A stretch of 64,000 nt of DNA, from contig CABZZR010000004.1 of assembly GCA_902530215.1 (NCBI GenBank), positions 24,165 to 88,164 on the forward strand. The letters run 5' to 3'. A program made the position numbers and the translations under genes. Below the pieces are notes generated by a model. The model was not told the DNA's origin and did no database searches. It worked only from the letters and a program-made list of their open reading frames with translations. Positions 13,735 to 22,605 of this stretch are shown piece by piece (the first letter of the stretch is position 1; every line of letters starts with the position of its first letter). The DNA is from an uncultured Pelagibacteraceae bacterium. Its GTDB lineage: Bacteria > Pseudomonadota > Alphaproteobacteria > Pelagibacterales > Pelagibacteraceae.

Positions 13735-14923
13735 ATTTTTTTACTTCATTAATAAAGTCACCGAATAAATAATAGCTATCTTGTGGACCAGGATTTGATT
13801 CGGGATGATATTGAACAGAAAAAACTGGTTTGTTTTTTAATTTAATTCCCTCTATGCAATTATCAAATAAAGATTTGTGGGTAACTTCTATATTCTTATT
13901 CAAACTTTCTTTAACAATTTCGAAACCGTGGTTTTGGCTTGTAATTTCAACTTTTTTGGTAATTAAATTTTTAACTGGATGATTGGCTCCTCTATGTCCA
14001 AGTTTCATTTTTTTTGTTTTAGCATTTAACGCTAAAGCAAGAATTTGATGACCTAAACAAATTCCAAAAATTGGTAGATTAAGTTTAATTAATTTTTGAA
14101 TAATCTTTACGGAATACTTTCCGGTTGCAGCTGGATCTCCAGGTCCATTTGACAAAAATATTCCATCTGGTTTTAATTGCAATATTTCTTCAGCTGTTTT
14201 TTTACAAGGCACAACAATTACTTCACAGTTATAATTTGAAAAATATCTTAAAATATTTTCTTTAATTCCATAATCTATAGCCACTATTCTTAAAGATTTT
14301 TTTTTGTTTTTTACAAATCCTTTTCCCTTTTTCCAGGTTTTTAAACCTTTCCATTTATATATTTTTTTTGTAGTTACTTCTTGCGCAAGGTCTAAACCAT
14401 TCAAGCCTGGCCATTTGATTGAATTATTCAATAATTTTTTAATATTAAAATTTCCTTTTTTATTATTATAAATAGTTCCCTTGGGGGCTCCTTTGCTTCT
14501 AATAAAATTTGTTAAACCTCTAGTGTCTAAACCTGTTATTCCAACAATCTTATTTTTTTTAAGCCATTTGTCTAAATTTTTAAGAGATCGGTAATTTGAA
14601 GGATTTGTTATTTCAGAGTTAAATATAACACCTCTAGTCCAAATTTTATCAGATTCGTGATCCTCATTATTAGTCCCAACATTTCCTATATGAGGAAAAG
14701 TAAAATTAATAATTTGTCCAGCATAAGATGGATCAGAGATAATCTCTTGGTATCCGGTTATAGAAGTATTAAAACAAACTTCACCAGTAGCAACCCCTTG
14801 GTACCCAAAACCTACACCCTTGAAGTGCTGTCCATTTTCTAAAACTAAAATACCCGTTGATTTAATCTCTTTAAGATTATTTTTTTTGAATTGGTTTAAA
14901 TTTGTTTTTTTTAACAAATACAA
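13712..14923 (-). CDS. carA: Carbamoyl-phosphate synthase small (glutaminase) subunit
   Basis: Hydrolyses glutamine and channels ammonia to CarB. The N-terminal CPSase domain ([36 protein letters not shown]) is followed by a class I glutamine amidotransferase domain. Its triad is Cys289 (FGICLGHQ), His373 and Glu375 (QYHPES). At 403 residues it is about 20 longer than the E. coli protein, because of a basic N-terminal extension, so a later start is possible. It is the first gene of a carA-carB unit. A short palindrome (TTGCGCAA, 14960-14967) lies about 40 bp upstream of the start and could be an operator. Confidence 0.95.
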   Translation of the reverse strand: MYLLKKTNLNQFKKNNLKEIKSTGILVLENGQHFKGVGFGYQGVATGEVCFNTSITGYQEIISDPSYAGQIINFTFPHIGNVGTNNEDHESDKIWTRGVIFNSEITNPSNYRSLKNLDKWLKKNKIVGITGLDTRGLTNFIRSKGAPKGTIYNNKKGNFNIKKLLNNSIKWPGLNGLDLAQEVTTKKIYKWKGLKTWKKGKGFVKNKKKSLRIVAIDYGIKENILRYFSNYNCEVIVVPCKKTAEEILQLKPDGIFLSNGPGDPAATGKYSVKIIQKLIKLNLPIFGICLGHQILALALNAKTKKMKLGHRGANHPVKNLITKKVEITSQNHGFEIVKESLNKNIEVTHKSLFDNCIEGIKLKNKPVFSVQYHPESNPGPQDSYYLFGDFINEVKKYAKKKRY

Positions 14924-15047
14924 CTCATGAGTTAAAGGCTTTTACTATAAAACATGGTTTTGCGCAACATGTGAATATTAAAGAAATAAAAATTTTAAAA
15001 AAAATTTCTTTTGAACCTAAATAATGATTAAAGTAGATTATTTTATA

Positions 15048-15506
15048 ATGACATTAAAAGATAATATAAATTCAAAGTTTCAAAATGCCCTTAAAAATAA
15101 AGATAAAAATTTAATTTCTACTTTACGTTTAGTTCTTGCTGCAATTAAGGATGGTGAAATTGCTAAAAGAAAGGGTGATAAAAAAGACATTACAGATAAT
15201 GATATTATGTCGATTCTTAAAAAAATGATTAAGCAACGAAAAGAATCTGCTGATATATTCAAAAAGGCAGGGAGAGAAGAGCTCTTCAAGAAAGAGGGCG
15301 ATGAAGTTTTGATTATTGAGTCATTTTTACCTAAACAAATGAGTGATGAGAAGATGGAGCAACTGTGCAAAAAAACAATTTTAGAAACCAACGCCTCCTC
15401 AGTAAAGGATTTGGGAAAAGTAATAGGTATTTTGAAAAAAAAACATGCCAATGATTTGGACTTTGCAAAAGTGGGAAATTTTTTAAAAAGTGAACTTAAT
15501 AAATGA
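15048..15506 (+). CDS. yqeY: YqeY / GatB-Yqey domain protein
   Basis: About 152 residues belonging to the YqeY family, a helical protein resembling the C-terminal tRNA-binding domain of GatB. Conserved segments include TLRLVLAAIKDGEIAKR, LKKMIKQRKESADIFKKAGR, EVLIIESFLPKQMS and a C-terminal helical domain with DLGKVIGILKKK. The family's biochemical role is not settled; a link to amidotransferase or tRNA is inferred from GatB homology. The ATG at 15048 matches the family N-terminus (MTLKDNINSK) better than an in-frame ATG 24 bp upstream. It overlaps dnaG by 4 bp, starting a yqeY-dnaG-rpoD unit. Confidence 0.88.
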   Translation: MTLKDNINSKFQNALKNKDKNLISTLRLVLAAIKDGEIAKRKGDKKDITDNDIMSILKKMIKQRKESADIFKKAGREELFKKEGDEVLIIESFLPKQMSDEKMEQLCKKTILETNASSVKDLGKVIGILKKKHANDLDFAKVGNFLKSELNK

Positions 15507-17290
15507 AGTATCCAAAAGAATATCTAGACGAAATTAGGAATAAGATTAAAGTATCCGAGGTAGTTTCAAAGACAGTCAAGCTAAAAAGAAGAGGGAAAGA
15601 ATTTGTTGGCCTTTCTCCTTTTACAAATGAAAAAACACCATCATTTACTGTGAATGATCAAAAAGGATTTTACCATTGCTTTAGTTCAGCTGAACATGGA
15701 AATATTTTTGACTTTTTGATGAAGACTCAAAGTCTTAAATTTGGTGAGGCTGTAAAACAACTTGCGGCATTAGCTGGAGTTCCTATTTATAAATTTTCAA
15801 AAATTGATGAACAAAGAGAAAAAAATTGGAAATTATATGAAAAAATTCTGCAAGACTATGAAAGCTATTGTTACAAAAATTTACAGTCAAATAATTTTTT
15901 GAGTGTTATTAACTATTTAGAAAAAAGAAATATTAATAAAACTGAAATAGAAAAATTTAGGATTGGGTATTCCAGTAAAAATAATTCTTTCTTGAAAGAT
16001 AACAATAATTATACCGAAGAACAAATCAAAATGTCAGGCCTTTTCTTTTATGATGAGAATAAAAAAATATATATTGAAAGATTTAGGGGACGAATTGTTT
16101 TTCCAATTAAAAATTTGTACGGATCAACCATAGCATTTGGTGGCAGGATATTTGAAAAAACTAATATGGCTAAATATATTAATTCACCGGAAACACTTTT
16201 TTATAAAAAAGGAAATAATCTTTATAATATAAATAATTTAAAAAATTCTATAAATAGTGATCAAGAAAATGTACTTATCGTTGAGGGATTTACCGATGTT
16301 ATAAGCTTGACCAAAAATCAAATTACAAATGTGGTTGCTAATCAAGGCACTGCACTTACGGACTCACAATTGAATCTTGTTTGGAGATTTTCAAAAAATC
16401 CAATTATTTGTTTCGATGGCGACAAAAGCGGTAATGATGCCGCAGTAAGAGCAGCAGAGAAACTTTTTTTACATTTAAAACCAGAACATAATATTTATTT
16501 TTTATTTTTACCAGAAGACTTGGATCCAGATAATTTTGTAAGCAAGTTTGGAAATAAAAAGTTTGTTGAATTAACAACAAGTAAAATTACCATTTATGAT
16601 TTTTTGTGGAACTACTATTTGGCTCAATCTGATAGGAACAATCCTTCTTCTTATGCCGCTCTAGAAAAAAAAATTAAGAATCTATGTTCTCAAATAGCAG
16701 ATAAGGAACTTAACAAACATTTTTTGGAATACTTTTTGAAAAAAATTTATACACTAACCCCATTTTCTAATAACATAAAAAATTCAAAAAAAATTAAAAA
16801 ATTAAGTGTTCCACTTTACGAAACCAAAACAATAAATACAAAAAATGAAAAATTTTCCAAGCGTATTCTTAAGGAATTTTCCTTATTATATTTAATGTTA
16901 AATTATCCAGAAACATGCAATGAAAATATTGAAGGCATTTCCGAGATTGATTTTTCAAGCGATGAACTTAATAAACTTAAAATTGAATTAATAAATGACT
17001 CACTTGAAAAAGAAAGTCCTAATAAAAATGAAAAATACTCCGATGAAAACGGAACTTTTTTTAAAGTTATAAAAAATATAAATCAATTTGCACCAATCAA
17101 AAATTTAATTTTAGTTAGCAATGATGCCAAAGATAGAATAAGTGAATTATTTTCAGATATAATTGGAGAGATAAATTCTTTAAACACCGAAAATGAAATT
17201 GAGGATTTAGAAAGACAATTAGCAAGCAAAATGGACGAAAATACTTTTCAGAACCTTAAAAAACTTAAAAGTATCCAAAAAAAAAGCTAA
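15503..17290 (+). CDS. dnaG: DNA primase, zinc ligands mostly replaced
   Basis: Synthesises RNA primers for replication. The order is the N-terminal CHC2-type domain (residues 1-100), the RNA polymerase catalytic core with the basic KYINSPETLFYKK stretch, a TOPRIM domain (VLIVEGFTDVISL, then CFDGDKSGNDAA), and a C-terminal DnaB-interacting region without strong motifs. The odd point is the zinc site. The canonical Cys-x2-His-x17-Cys-x2-Cys positions read Ser38, Thr41, Cys59 and Ser62, although the surrounding PF-NEKTPSFTV and KGFYHCF framework is intact. The fold is therefore kept, but ordinary zinc binding looks impossible. Length (595) is normal. It is translationally coupled to yqeY and followed by rpoD. 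Confidence 0.96.
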   Translation: MKYPKEYLDEIRNKIKVSEVVSKTVKLKRRGKEFVGLSPFTNEKTPSFTVNDQKGFYHCFSSAEHGNIFDFLMKTQSLKFGEAVKQLAALAGVPIYKFSKIDEQREKNWKLYEKILQDYESYCYKNLQSNNFLSVINYLEKRNINKTEIEKFRIGYSSKNNSFLKDNNNYTEEQIKMSGLFFYDENKKIYIERFRGRIVFPIKNLYGSTIAFGGRIFEKTNMAKYINSPETLFYKKGNNLYNINNLKNSINSDQENVLIVEGFTDVISLTKNQITNVVANQGTALTDSQLNLVWRFSKNPIICFDGDKSGNDAAVRAAEKLFLHLKPEHNIYFLFLPEDLDPDNFVSKFGNKKFVELTTSKITIYDFLWNYYLAQSDRNNPSSYAALEKKIKNLCSQIADKELNKHFLEYFLKKIYTLTPFSNNIKNSKKIKKLSVPLYETKTINTKNEKFSKRILKEFSLLYLMLNYPETCNENIEGISEIDFSSDELNKLKIELINDSLEKESPNKNEKYSDENGTFFKVIKNINQFAPIKNLILVSNDAKDRISELFSDIIGEINSLNTENEIEDLERQLASKMDENTFQNLKKLKSIQKKS

Positions 17291-17352
17291 TTTTATGGTA
17301 GATTTTTTAAGATTGCAGACTTATATAAATATCCTGGTTGGATTATCTTAAA

Positions 17353-19218
17353 ATGGAAAAAATTATAACTAAATCATTCTCTAGACTCATGGGCAGAGGA
17401 ACCCATAGAGGTTTTATAACATACGAAGAGCTGGGCAAATCTTTGGGAAAAAGAAACTGTAATCATGATAACCTTGAAAAAGCTTTTCTGCACATATTTG
17501 ACAACAAAGTAAGTTTAGTTCAAAAAAAATCAGATTTTCAATCAAATAAAAAAAGGGAAAAAAATCTTGTTGAAGATGATAGATCACAAGATAAAAGTGA
17601 TGATCCAATTAGAATGTATCTCAGAGAAATGGGAGGTGTAGAACTACTTTCGAGAGAAGGTGAAATTGCAATTGCTAAAAGAATAGAGGCTGGAAAAGAT
17701 GTGATGTTAAATGCTCTTGCACAAAGTCCAATCACTGCAAAAAAAATATTTGAATGGAAAGAAAAATTAGAAAAAGAAGAAATACTTATAAGAGATATTA
17801 TTGATATTGATGCTACATACTTAGAGATAGATGATGAAAGCAAATCGGCAACTAACAACAAGTTAGATTCTCAGCCCAAAAAAGATAAAAAAGATAAGAC
17901 TAAAGAAAAAGAGGATAAAAAAGAAGAGGAAACACAAGAAGAAGAAGACGAATTTAATGTTTCTCTCGAGGCAATGGAAAATGAAATAAAGCCTAAGATT
18001 ATTTCCATAATTAAAAATTTATCCAAACAATATGAAAAACTTATTGATTACCAAAAAGATAAGTTAGAAGTGTTAATGCGTGGCCAAGTATTTTCTTCTT
18101 CAAGAGAGAGAAATTATAAAAAAGTTCAGATTTCTATAGTGAGTAAAATCAAAGATTTGCAATTAAGTTCTTCAGTTCTTCAAGAGTTAGTACAACTACA
18201 TTATGATGAAAATAAAAAGATTGTTTCTATCGAAGGTAGACTTTTAAGATTAGCTTTAGATCATAAAATTTCTAGAGATGAATTTTTAAAATACTACTTA
18301 GGCAATGAAATTAATCCTAATTTCAAAAACTTTTTAAATGACAATAAAACCTGGAAGTCTTTCTTTAATAAATGCAAAAAAGATTTTAGTGAAATTAGTG
18401 AAAAACTAATTGAGATAAGTCAAAAAAATGGAATTGCTGTTGGTGAAATTAAAAAATTAGTTGGACGTATTCAAAAGGGTGAAAAAGAATCAAGAGAAGC
18501 TAAAAAAGAAATGGTTGAAGCTAATTTAAGGCTAGTTATCTCAATTGCAAAAAAATATACAAATAGAGGTTTGCAATTTTTAGATTTAATTCAAGAAGGA
18601 AATATAGGACTTATGAAAGCTGTTGATAAATTTGAGTATAGAAGAGGTTATAAATTTTCTACTTATGCAACATGGTGGATAAGACAAGCAATTACGAGAT
18701 CTATAGCAGACCAAGCAAGAACTATACGAATTCCAGTACACATGATTGAAACTATTAATAAAATTGTAAGAACTCAAAGGCAAATTTTAAGTGAATATGG
18801 CAGGGAACCCACTCCAGAAGAGCTAGCGAAAAAACTTAGAATGCCATTGGATAAAGTTAGAAAAGTATTAAAAATTTCTAAAGAACCTGTTTCATTGGAG
18901 ACTCCGGTAGGCGATGAAGAGGATAGTAACTTAGGAGATTTTATCGAAGATAAAAATGCTTTAATGCCGCTTGATCAAGCAATCAGAGCCAATTTAAGCG
19001 AATCAACTACAAAAATTTTAGCAACTTTAACACCCAGAGAGGAAAGAGTGTTAAGAATGAGATTTGGAGTTGGTATGAATACCGACCATACTTTGGAGGA
19101 AGTTGGTTTACAATTCTCAGTAACAAGGGAAAGAATAAGGCAGATCGAAGCAAAGGCCCTTAGAAAACTTAAACATCCAAGCAGGTCAAAACAGTTGAAA
19201 AGTTTTTTAGATAATTAG
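17353..19218 (+). CDS. rpoD: RNA polymerase primary sigma factor (sigma-70)
   Basis: Housekeeping sigma factor. Region 1.1 is in the first 80 residues and region 1.2 contains [23 protein letters not shown]. An acidic/basic low-complexity insert ([18 protein letters not shown]) follows in the non-conserved region. Region 2 has [20 protein letters not shown] and [17 protein letters not shown]; region 3 has [12 protein letters not shown]; region 4 ends in [18 protein letters not shown], the -35-binding helix-turn-helix. The ATG at 17353 is preferred over an in-frame TTG five codons earlier. It follows dnaG by 62 bp, the conserved alphaproteobacterial arrangement. Confidence 0.97.
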   Translation: MEKIITKSFSRLMGRGTHRGFITYEELGKSLGKRNCNHDNLEKAFLHIFDNKVSLVQKKSDFQSNKKREKNLVEDDRSQDKSDDPIRMYLREMGGVELLSREGEIAIAKRIEAGKDVMLNALAQSPITAKKIFEWKEKLEKEEILIRDIIDIDATYLEIDDESKSATNNKLDSQPKKDKKDKTKEKEDKKEEETQEEEDEFNVSLEAMENEIKPKIISIIKNLSKQYEKLIDYQKDKLEVLMRGQVFSSSRERNYKKVQISIVSKIKDLQLSSSVLQELVQLHYDENKKIVSIEGRLLRLALDHKISRDEFLKYYLGNEINPNFKNFLNDNKTWKSFFNKCKKDFSEISEKLIEISQKNGIAVGEIKKLVGRIQKGEKESREAKKEMVEANLRLVISIAKKYTNRGLQFLDLIQEGNIGLMKAVDKFEYRRGYKFSTYATWWIRQAITRSIADQARTIRIPVHMIETINKIVRTQRQILSEYGREPTPEELAKKLRMPLDKVRKVLKISKEPVSLETPVGDEEDSNLGDFIEDKNALMPLDQAIRANLSESTTKILATLTPREERVLRMRFGVGMNTDHTLEEVGLQFSVTRERIRQIEAKALRKLKHPSRSKQLKSFLDN

Positions 19219-19233
19219 ATTATTAATAATTAA

Positions 19234-20112
19234 ATGCTCAAGTTTCTTTGGAACTCTAATAATTACAATATTGGAGAAAAAGATCAATTTTGGGGAAATT
19301 ATCACAAAATTAATTCAAGTACATGGATAAAAAATATTTTAAAAGAGACAGAATATAAGCAAATAGAAAATTTAGACGATATAGAATTAAACGATAAGTT
19401 AATAATTGTTGATTCGTATATTCACAATAAAAAAAATTTTTATAGTAAATTAAGCTCAGTATGTGAAAATATTTTTCTATTTCATTTAGGAGATGAAATG
19501 TTTCATGTTCCGAATATAACAAATGAAATTTATCAAAACTGCAAATTTATATGGAGAACTTTTTGTAACAATTTATTTTTTGATAATTCTAAAATTAAAT
19601 GTATTGCCGTTGGTTATAAATCTGGAATTGAAAATAAAAAAGTTTATGAAAATCGAAAAATTAAATGGTCTTTCACTGGCACATCACATAAATCAAGCAG
19701 ACATGATTTGCTATTCAACCTAAAAGAAATAAAACCAAACTTTATCCATCAAACTAAAAAATTTGGTGATAATTCAAGTCTAGATGCCGAAAAGTTAAGT
19801 GAGGTATTTTGTAACACAAATTTTATTCCTTGTCCTAATGGCTTCTTTCACCCAGAGACTTATAGACTTTATGAAGCTTTAGAATGTGGCTGCATACCAA
19901 TAGTAGAAGATAGTTACAAATATTATGACAGATTGTTTCCCAATAATCCTTTTATTAAAATAAAAAAATGGAACGATGCAAAAGAAGTTATTCTTAATTG
20001 GAGTGAAGACAAAATTAATAAAAAGAGAGACGAGTGTAAAAATTGGTGGAGCGATTATCAGAATAAATTACAAAATGATATAAAAAAAAAAATTGAACAT
20101 GAAAAGTTTTGA
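19234..20112 (+). CDS. Exostosin-like glycosyltransferase family protein
   Basis: A 292-residue protein with no signal peptide. The C-terminal segment FHPETYRLYEALECGCIPIVEDS matches the donor-binding end of exostosin / RXYLT1-like GT-B transferases, where E...E-G-CIPIV contacts the nucleotide sugar. The N-terminal half has FLFHLGDEMFHVPN, WRTFCNN and WSFTGTSHKSSRH, which resemble the acceptor half of the same family. The substrate is unknown. It opens a glycan gene block directly after rpoD (15 bp gap) and overlaps the next small gene by 14 bp. Confidence 0.75.
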   Translation: MLKFLWNSNNYNIGEKDQFWGNYHKINSSTWIKNILKETEYKQIENLDDIELNDKLIIVDSYIHNKKNFYSKLSSVCENIFLFHLGDEMFHVPNITNEIYQNCKFIWRTFCNNLFFDNSKIKCIAVGYKSGIENKKVYENRKIKWSFTGTSHKSSRHDLLFNLKEIKPNFIHQTKKFGDNSSLDAEKLSEVFCNTNFIPCPNGFFHPETYRLYEALECGCIPIVEDSYKYYDRLFPNNPFIKIKKWNDAKEVILNWSEDKINKKRDECKNWWSDYQNKLQNDIKKKIEHEKF

Positions 20113-20491
20113 AATTTTAGCAAATATAGAAAATTTTATTAATAATAAAGAAATCAATAAAGCAAGAGAAGAATTTGTAAAAATTGAAAGAAGTGGAGAT
20201 AAAAATATTATTAAAGATCATAATTATTTATTTTTAAGAGCAAAATTAGCATATCTAGAAAAATTATATTATTTTGCTATTGATACGCTGCTTATTGGAT
20301 TAAATTTTACAAAGGAAAAAAAATTTTATGATTTTTTAGGAGATATTTATCATGAAATTGGAAATGTTGAATTAGGTAAAAAAATAAAAGATCCTTCTAT
20401 GCAACAGGACACTGTAGACAAACTTAAAAAAATTTTGTCAGGCATCCCTGATGAGAAAGATGTTAAAAAAAAATTGACTAAAAATGTTTAA
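20099..20491 (+). CDS. Unknown helical (TPR-like) protein
   Basis: About 130 residues, lysine-rich and predicted largely helical by eye, with no catalytic motif. The pattern of paired amphipathic helices (SFEILANIENFINNKEINKA, LRAKLAYLEKLYYFAIDTLL, YDFLGDIYHEIGNVELGKKI) looks like two or three degenerate TPR units. It lies between an exostosin-like transferase (14 bp overlap) and a TPR/SPINDLY transferase (16 bp gap), so it may be a partner of one of them. The ATG at 20099 is chosen over a TTG two codons upstream. No function is assigned. Confidence 0.6.
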   Translation: MKSFEILANIENFINNKEINKAREEFVKIERSGDKNIIKDHNYLFLRAKLAYLEKLYYFAIDTLLIGLNFTKEKKFYDFLGDIYHEIGNVELGKKIKDPSMQQDTVDKLKKILSGIPDEKDVKKKLTKNV

Positions 20492-20507
20492 TGACTGAGT
20501 TAATTTA

Positions 20508-22451
20508 ATGGATAATGAAAAAAAGGTTAATAGCTTAATTCAAAGCGGAATAAATTATTTAAATAAAAATGAAATTAAAATTGCGGAAGGTATTTTTTCT
20601 GAAATTTTAAAAGAAAACCCTAATAATTTTTTATCATTATTTAATTTATCTCTAATTTTTGTGAGAAAAAAAGAATTTATAAAGGCAAAGGAACTACTTT
20701 TAAAAGCAATAAATGTAAATCCAAAAAATGCTGATGCCCATAACAATCTTGGTAACGTAAATAATCATCTAAAAAATTATAAAGATGCAGAGAATTGTTA
20801 TTTAAAAGCAATAAATATAAATCCAAATTATAAACTTGCTTATAATAATTTAGGAAATATTTATAAAACTATTGGAAAAAAAGAAAAGGCTGAAGAATTT
20901 TACAACAAAGCAATTACAATCGATCCAAATAATGCAGGTTCCTATTATAATCTAGGAAAATTATATCAAGATCTAAAAATTTATAATAAAGCCATAGAAT
21001 TTTATAAAAAATCTATAGAAATCAATCCCAGTTATTTAGATGCATATAATAATTTAGGAATCGTTCATGAAAAAATTGGAAACTATGAAGAAGCAAAAAA
21101 ATTTTTTTTTAAGATCATAGATATTGATCCAAATTACAGTAAGTCTTACTATAATCTAGCTAATGTTTTCAAAGATTTAGGAGATGCAGACAAAAGTATA
21201 GATCTTTATCTTAAAGCTCTGGACTTAAAACCTAATTTTTTTCAATGCTATAACAATTTACTAATGAGTGTTTTGTATTCATATAAAAACTACGATTATT
21301 TAAAGATTGCAAAATCATTTGACACCCAACTTAAAGAATCAAAGGAAAAAAATTTTAAAGGTTTCTTTAATAAAAATGAAAAAAAACTAAATATAGGATT
21401 TGTTTCTGCAGACTTTAGAGAACATCCTGTAGGCTTGTACTTATTAGATTTTATTCAAGAATTGAGTAAAAAAAATTTAAATTTATATGCTTATTACAAT
21501 AACCTTACCAATGATGATATTACTAAAAATTTAAAGAAAATAATTAAAAATTGGAGGGATGTATTTGCAAAAAGTGATAATGAAATTATTGATGTAATAA
21601 GAAAGGATAATATTGATATTCTTTTTGATCTTTCAGGACATACAGCAGGAAATAAATTAAATATATTTAAAAAAAGGTGTGCTCCTATCCAGATTACCTG
21701 GATTGGATGTGCATCTTCAACAGGTGTAAGTGAAATGGATTATATAATTGGAGATCCTTTTGCAAGCCCTTCAAAAGATCAATTTAAATTTACTGAACAA
21801 ATTTTAAATTTAAATAAAATCTGGTTAACTTTGTCAACTTCTAACCTCAATTCTGTATCAAGATCAAACAAGACTGAAAACAACTCAGTAACTTTTGGTG
21901 CTTTTACTAACGTCAGTAAAATAAATGATAAAGTAATTTTGACATGGTCAAAAATTTTAAAGAAAATAAAAAATTCAAAGTTAGTATTAAAAAGCAGTGA
22001 TTATGATAATAATCAAATAAAACTTAATATTTTAAAAAAATTTGATAGTCATGAAGTAGCTGATAAATTAATTTTTGAAGGTCGTTCCCCTCGTTTAAAA
22101 TTTCTTGAAACATACAATAAAATTGATATTGCATTAGATACTTTTTCATACAATGGTGGAATTACCACCTTTGAAGCTGCCTATATGGGGGTACCAACTA
22201 TAACTATGATTAATGATTTTTTTATGCTTAGGTGCGGAGAAAGTATAAATAAAAATTTAGGTATGGATAATTGGATAGCTCTAAATGAAGATGATTATAT
22301 CAGCAAAGCTTTACAATTTTCTGAAAATAAAAAATTTCTTATTAATTTAAAGAAGGAATTAAGGACGAATTCAATGAAAAGTTCACTTTTTAATATTGAA
22401 AGTTTCACCAACAATTTTTATGAAATGTTGTTAAATATTAATAAAAATTAA
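20508..22451 (+). CDS. TPR-repeat O-GlcNAc-transferase-like (SPINDLY/GT41) protein
   Basis: The N-terminal half (about residues 5-250) is a run of roughly six TPRs of 34 residues, visible as repeats of the type NAGSYYNLGKLYQDLKIYNK. The C-terminal half is a GT41 catalytic domain. IGFVSADFREHPVGLY carries the family His, followed by DILFDLSGHTAGN, APIQITWIGCASSTG, and the UDP-sugar-binding end DTFSYNGGITTFEAAYMGVPTIT. Family members glycosylate Ser/Thr of proteins; bacterial targets are generally unknown and can be surface proteins. No signal peptide is seen, so it is cytoplasmic. A paralogue lies at 57610-59778. Confidence 0.88.
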   Translation: MDNEKKVNSLIQSGINYLNKNEIKIAEGIFSEILKENPNNFLSLFNLSLIFVRKKEFIKAKELLLKAINVNPKNADAHNNLGNVNNHLKNYKDAENCYLKAININPNYKLAYNNLGNIYKTIGKKEKAEEFYNKAITIDPNNAGSYYNLGKLYQDLKIYNKAIEFYKKSIEINPSYLDAYNNLGIVHEKIGNYEEAKKFFFKIIDIDPNYSKSYYNLANVFKDLGDADKSIDLYLKALDLKPNFFQCYNNLLMSVLYSYKNYDYLKIAKSFDTQLKESKEKNFKGFFNKNEKKLNIGFVSADFREHPVGLYLLDFIQELSKKNLNLYAYYNNLTNDDITKNLKKIIKNWRDVFAKSDNEIIDVIRKDNIDILFDLSGHTAGNKLNIFKKRCAPIQITWIGCASSTGVSEMDYIIGDPFASPSKDQFKFTEQILNLNKIWLTLSTSNLNSVSRSNKTENNSVTFGAFTNVSKINDKVILTWSKILKKIKNSKLVLKSSDYDNNQIKLNILKKFDSHEVADKLIFEGRSPRLKFLETYNKIDIALDTFSYNGGITTFEAAYMGVPTITMINDFFMLRCGESINKNLGMDNWIALNEDDYISKALQFSENKKFLINLKKELRTNSMKSSLFNIESFTNNFYEMLLNINKN

Positions 22452-22517
22452 GATGCTAATTGAATAACATCGTTGAACTTATTATAAATTGCTTGTAAAA
22501 CCATTAATAATTGAAAA

Positions 22518-22594
22518 GGGCCTGTAGCTCAGCTGGTTAGAGCAGTACACTCATAATGTATTGGTCCCAGGTTCGAATCCTGGCGGGCCCACCA
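22518..22594 (+). tRNA. tRNA with CAU anticodon (elongator Met or Ile2)
   Basis: A 77-nt cloverleaf can be folded by hand. Acceptor GGGCCTG pairs with CGGGCCC followed by A73 and an encoded CCA. The D stem is GCTC/GAGC, the anticodon stem GTACA/TGTAT with loop CTCATAA (anticodon CAT), and the T stem CCAGG/CCTGG with loop TTCGAAT. A paired G1-C72 and an anticodon stem without three G-C pairs exclude the initiator. C4-G69, U12-A23 and A73 agree with isoleucine identity elements, so this could be the TilS-modified tRNA-Ile(CAU); elongator tRNA-Met is the alternative. It lies between two glycan genes. Confidence 0.96.
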
Positions 22595-22605
22595 GATTTT
22601 ATAAA

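Noticed and set aside
17880..17960. A-rich stretch in rpoD suspected to be an assembly artefact or frameshift
   Set aside because: The frame continues without change into intact regions 2-4; Lys/Glu-rich inserts are common in this sigma region.
20600..21250. Tandem DNA repeat suspected from recurring segments
   Set aside because: The recurrence is at protein level (TPR units) with diverged nucleotides; there is no true DNA repeat or CRISPR pattern.
22561..22605. Upstream in-frame start for the membrane protein gene, 15 codons earlier
   Set aside because: Those codons lie inside the tRNA, including its T arm and CCA end.
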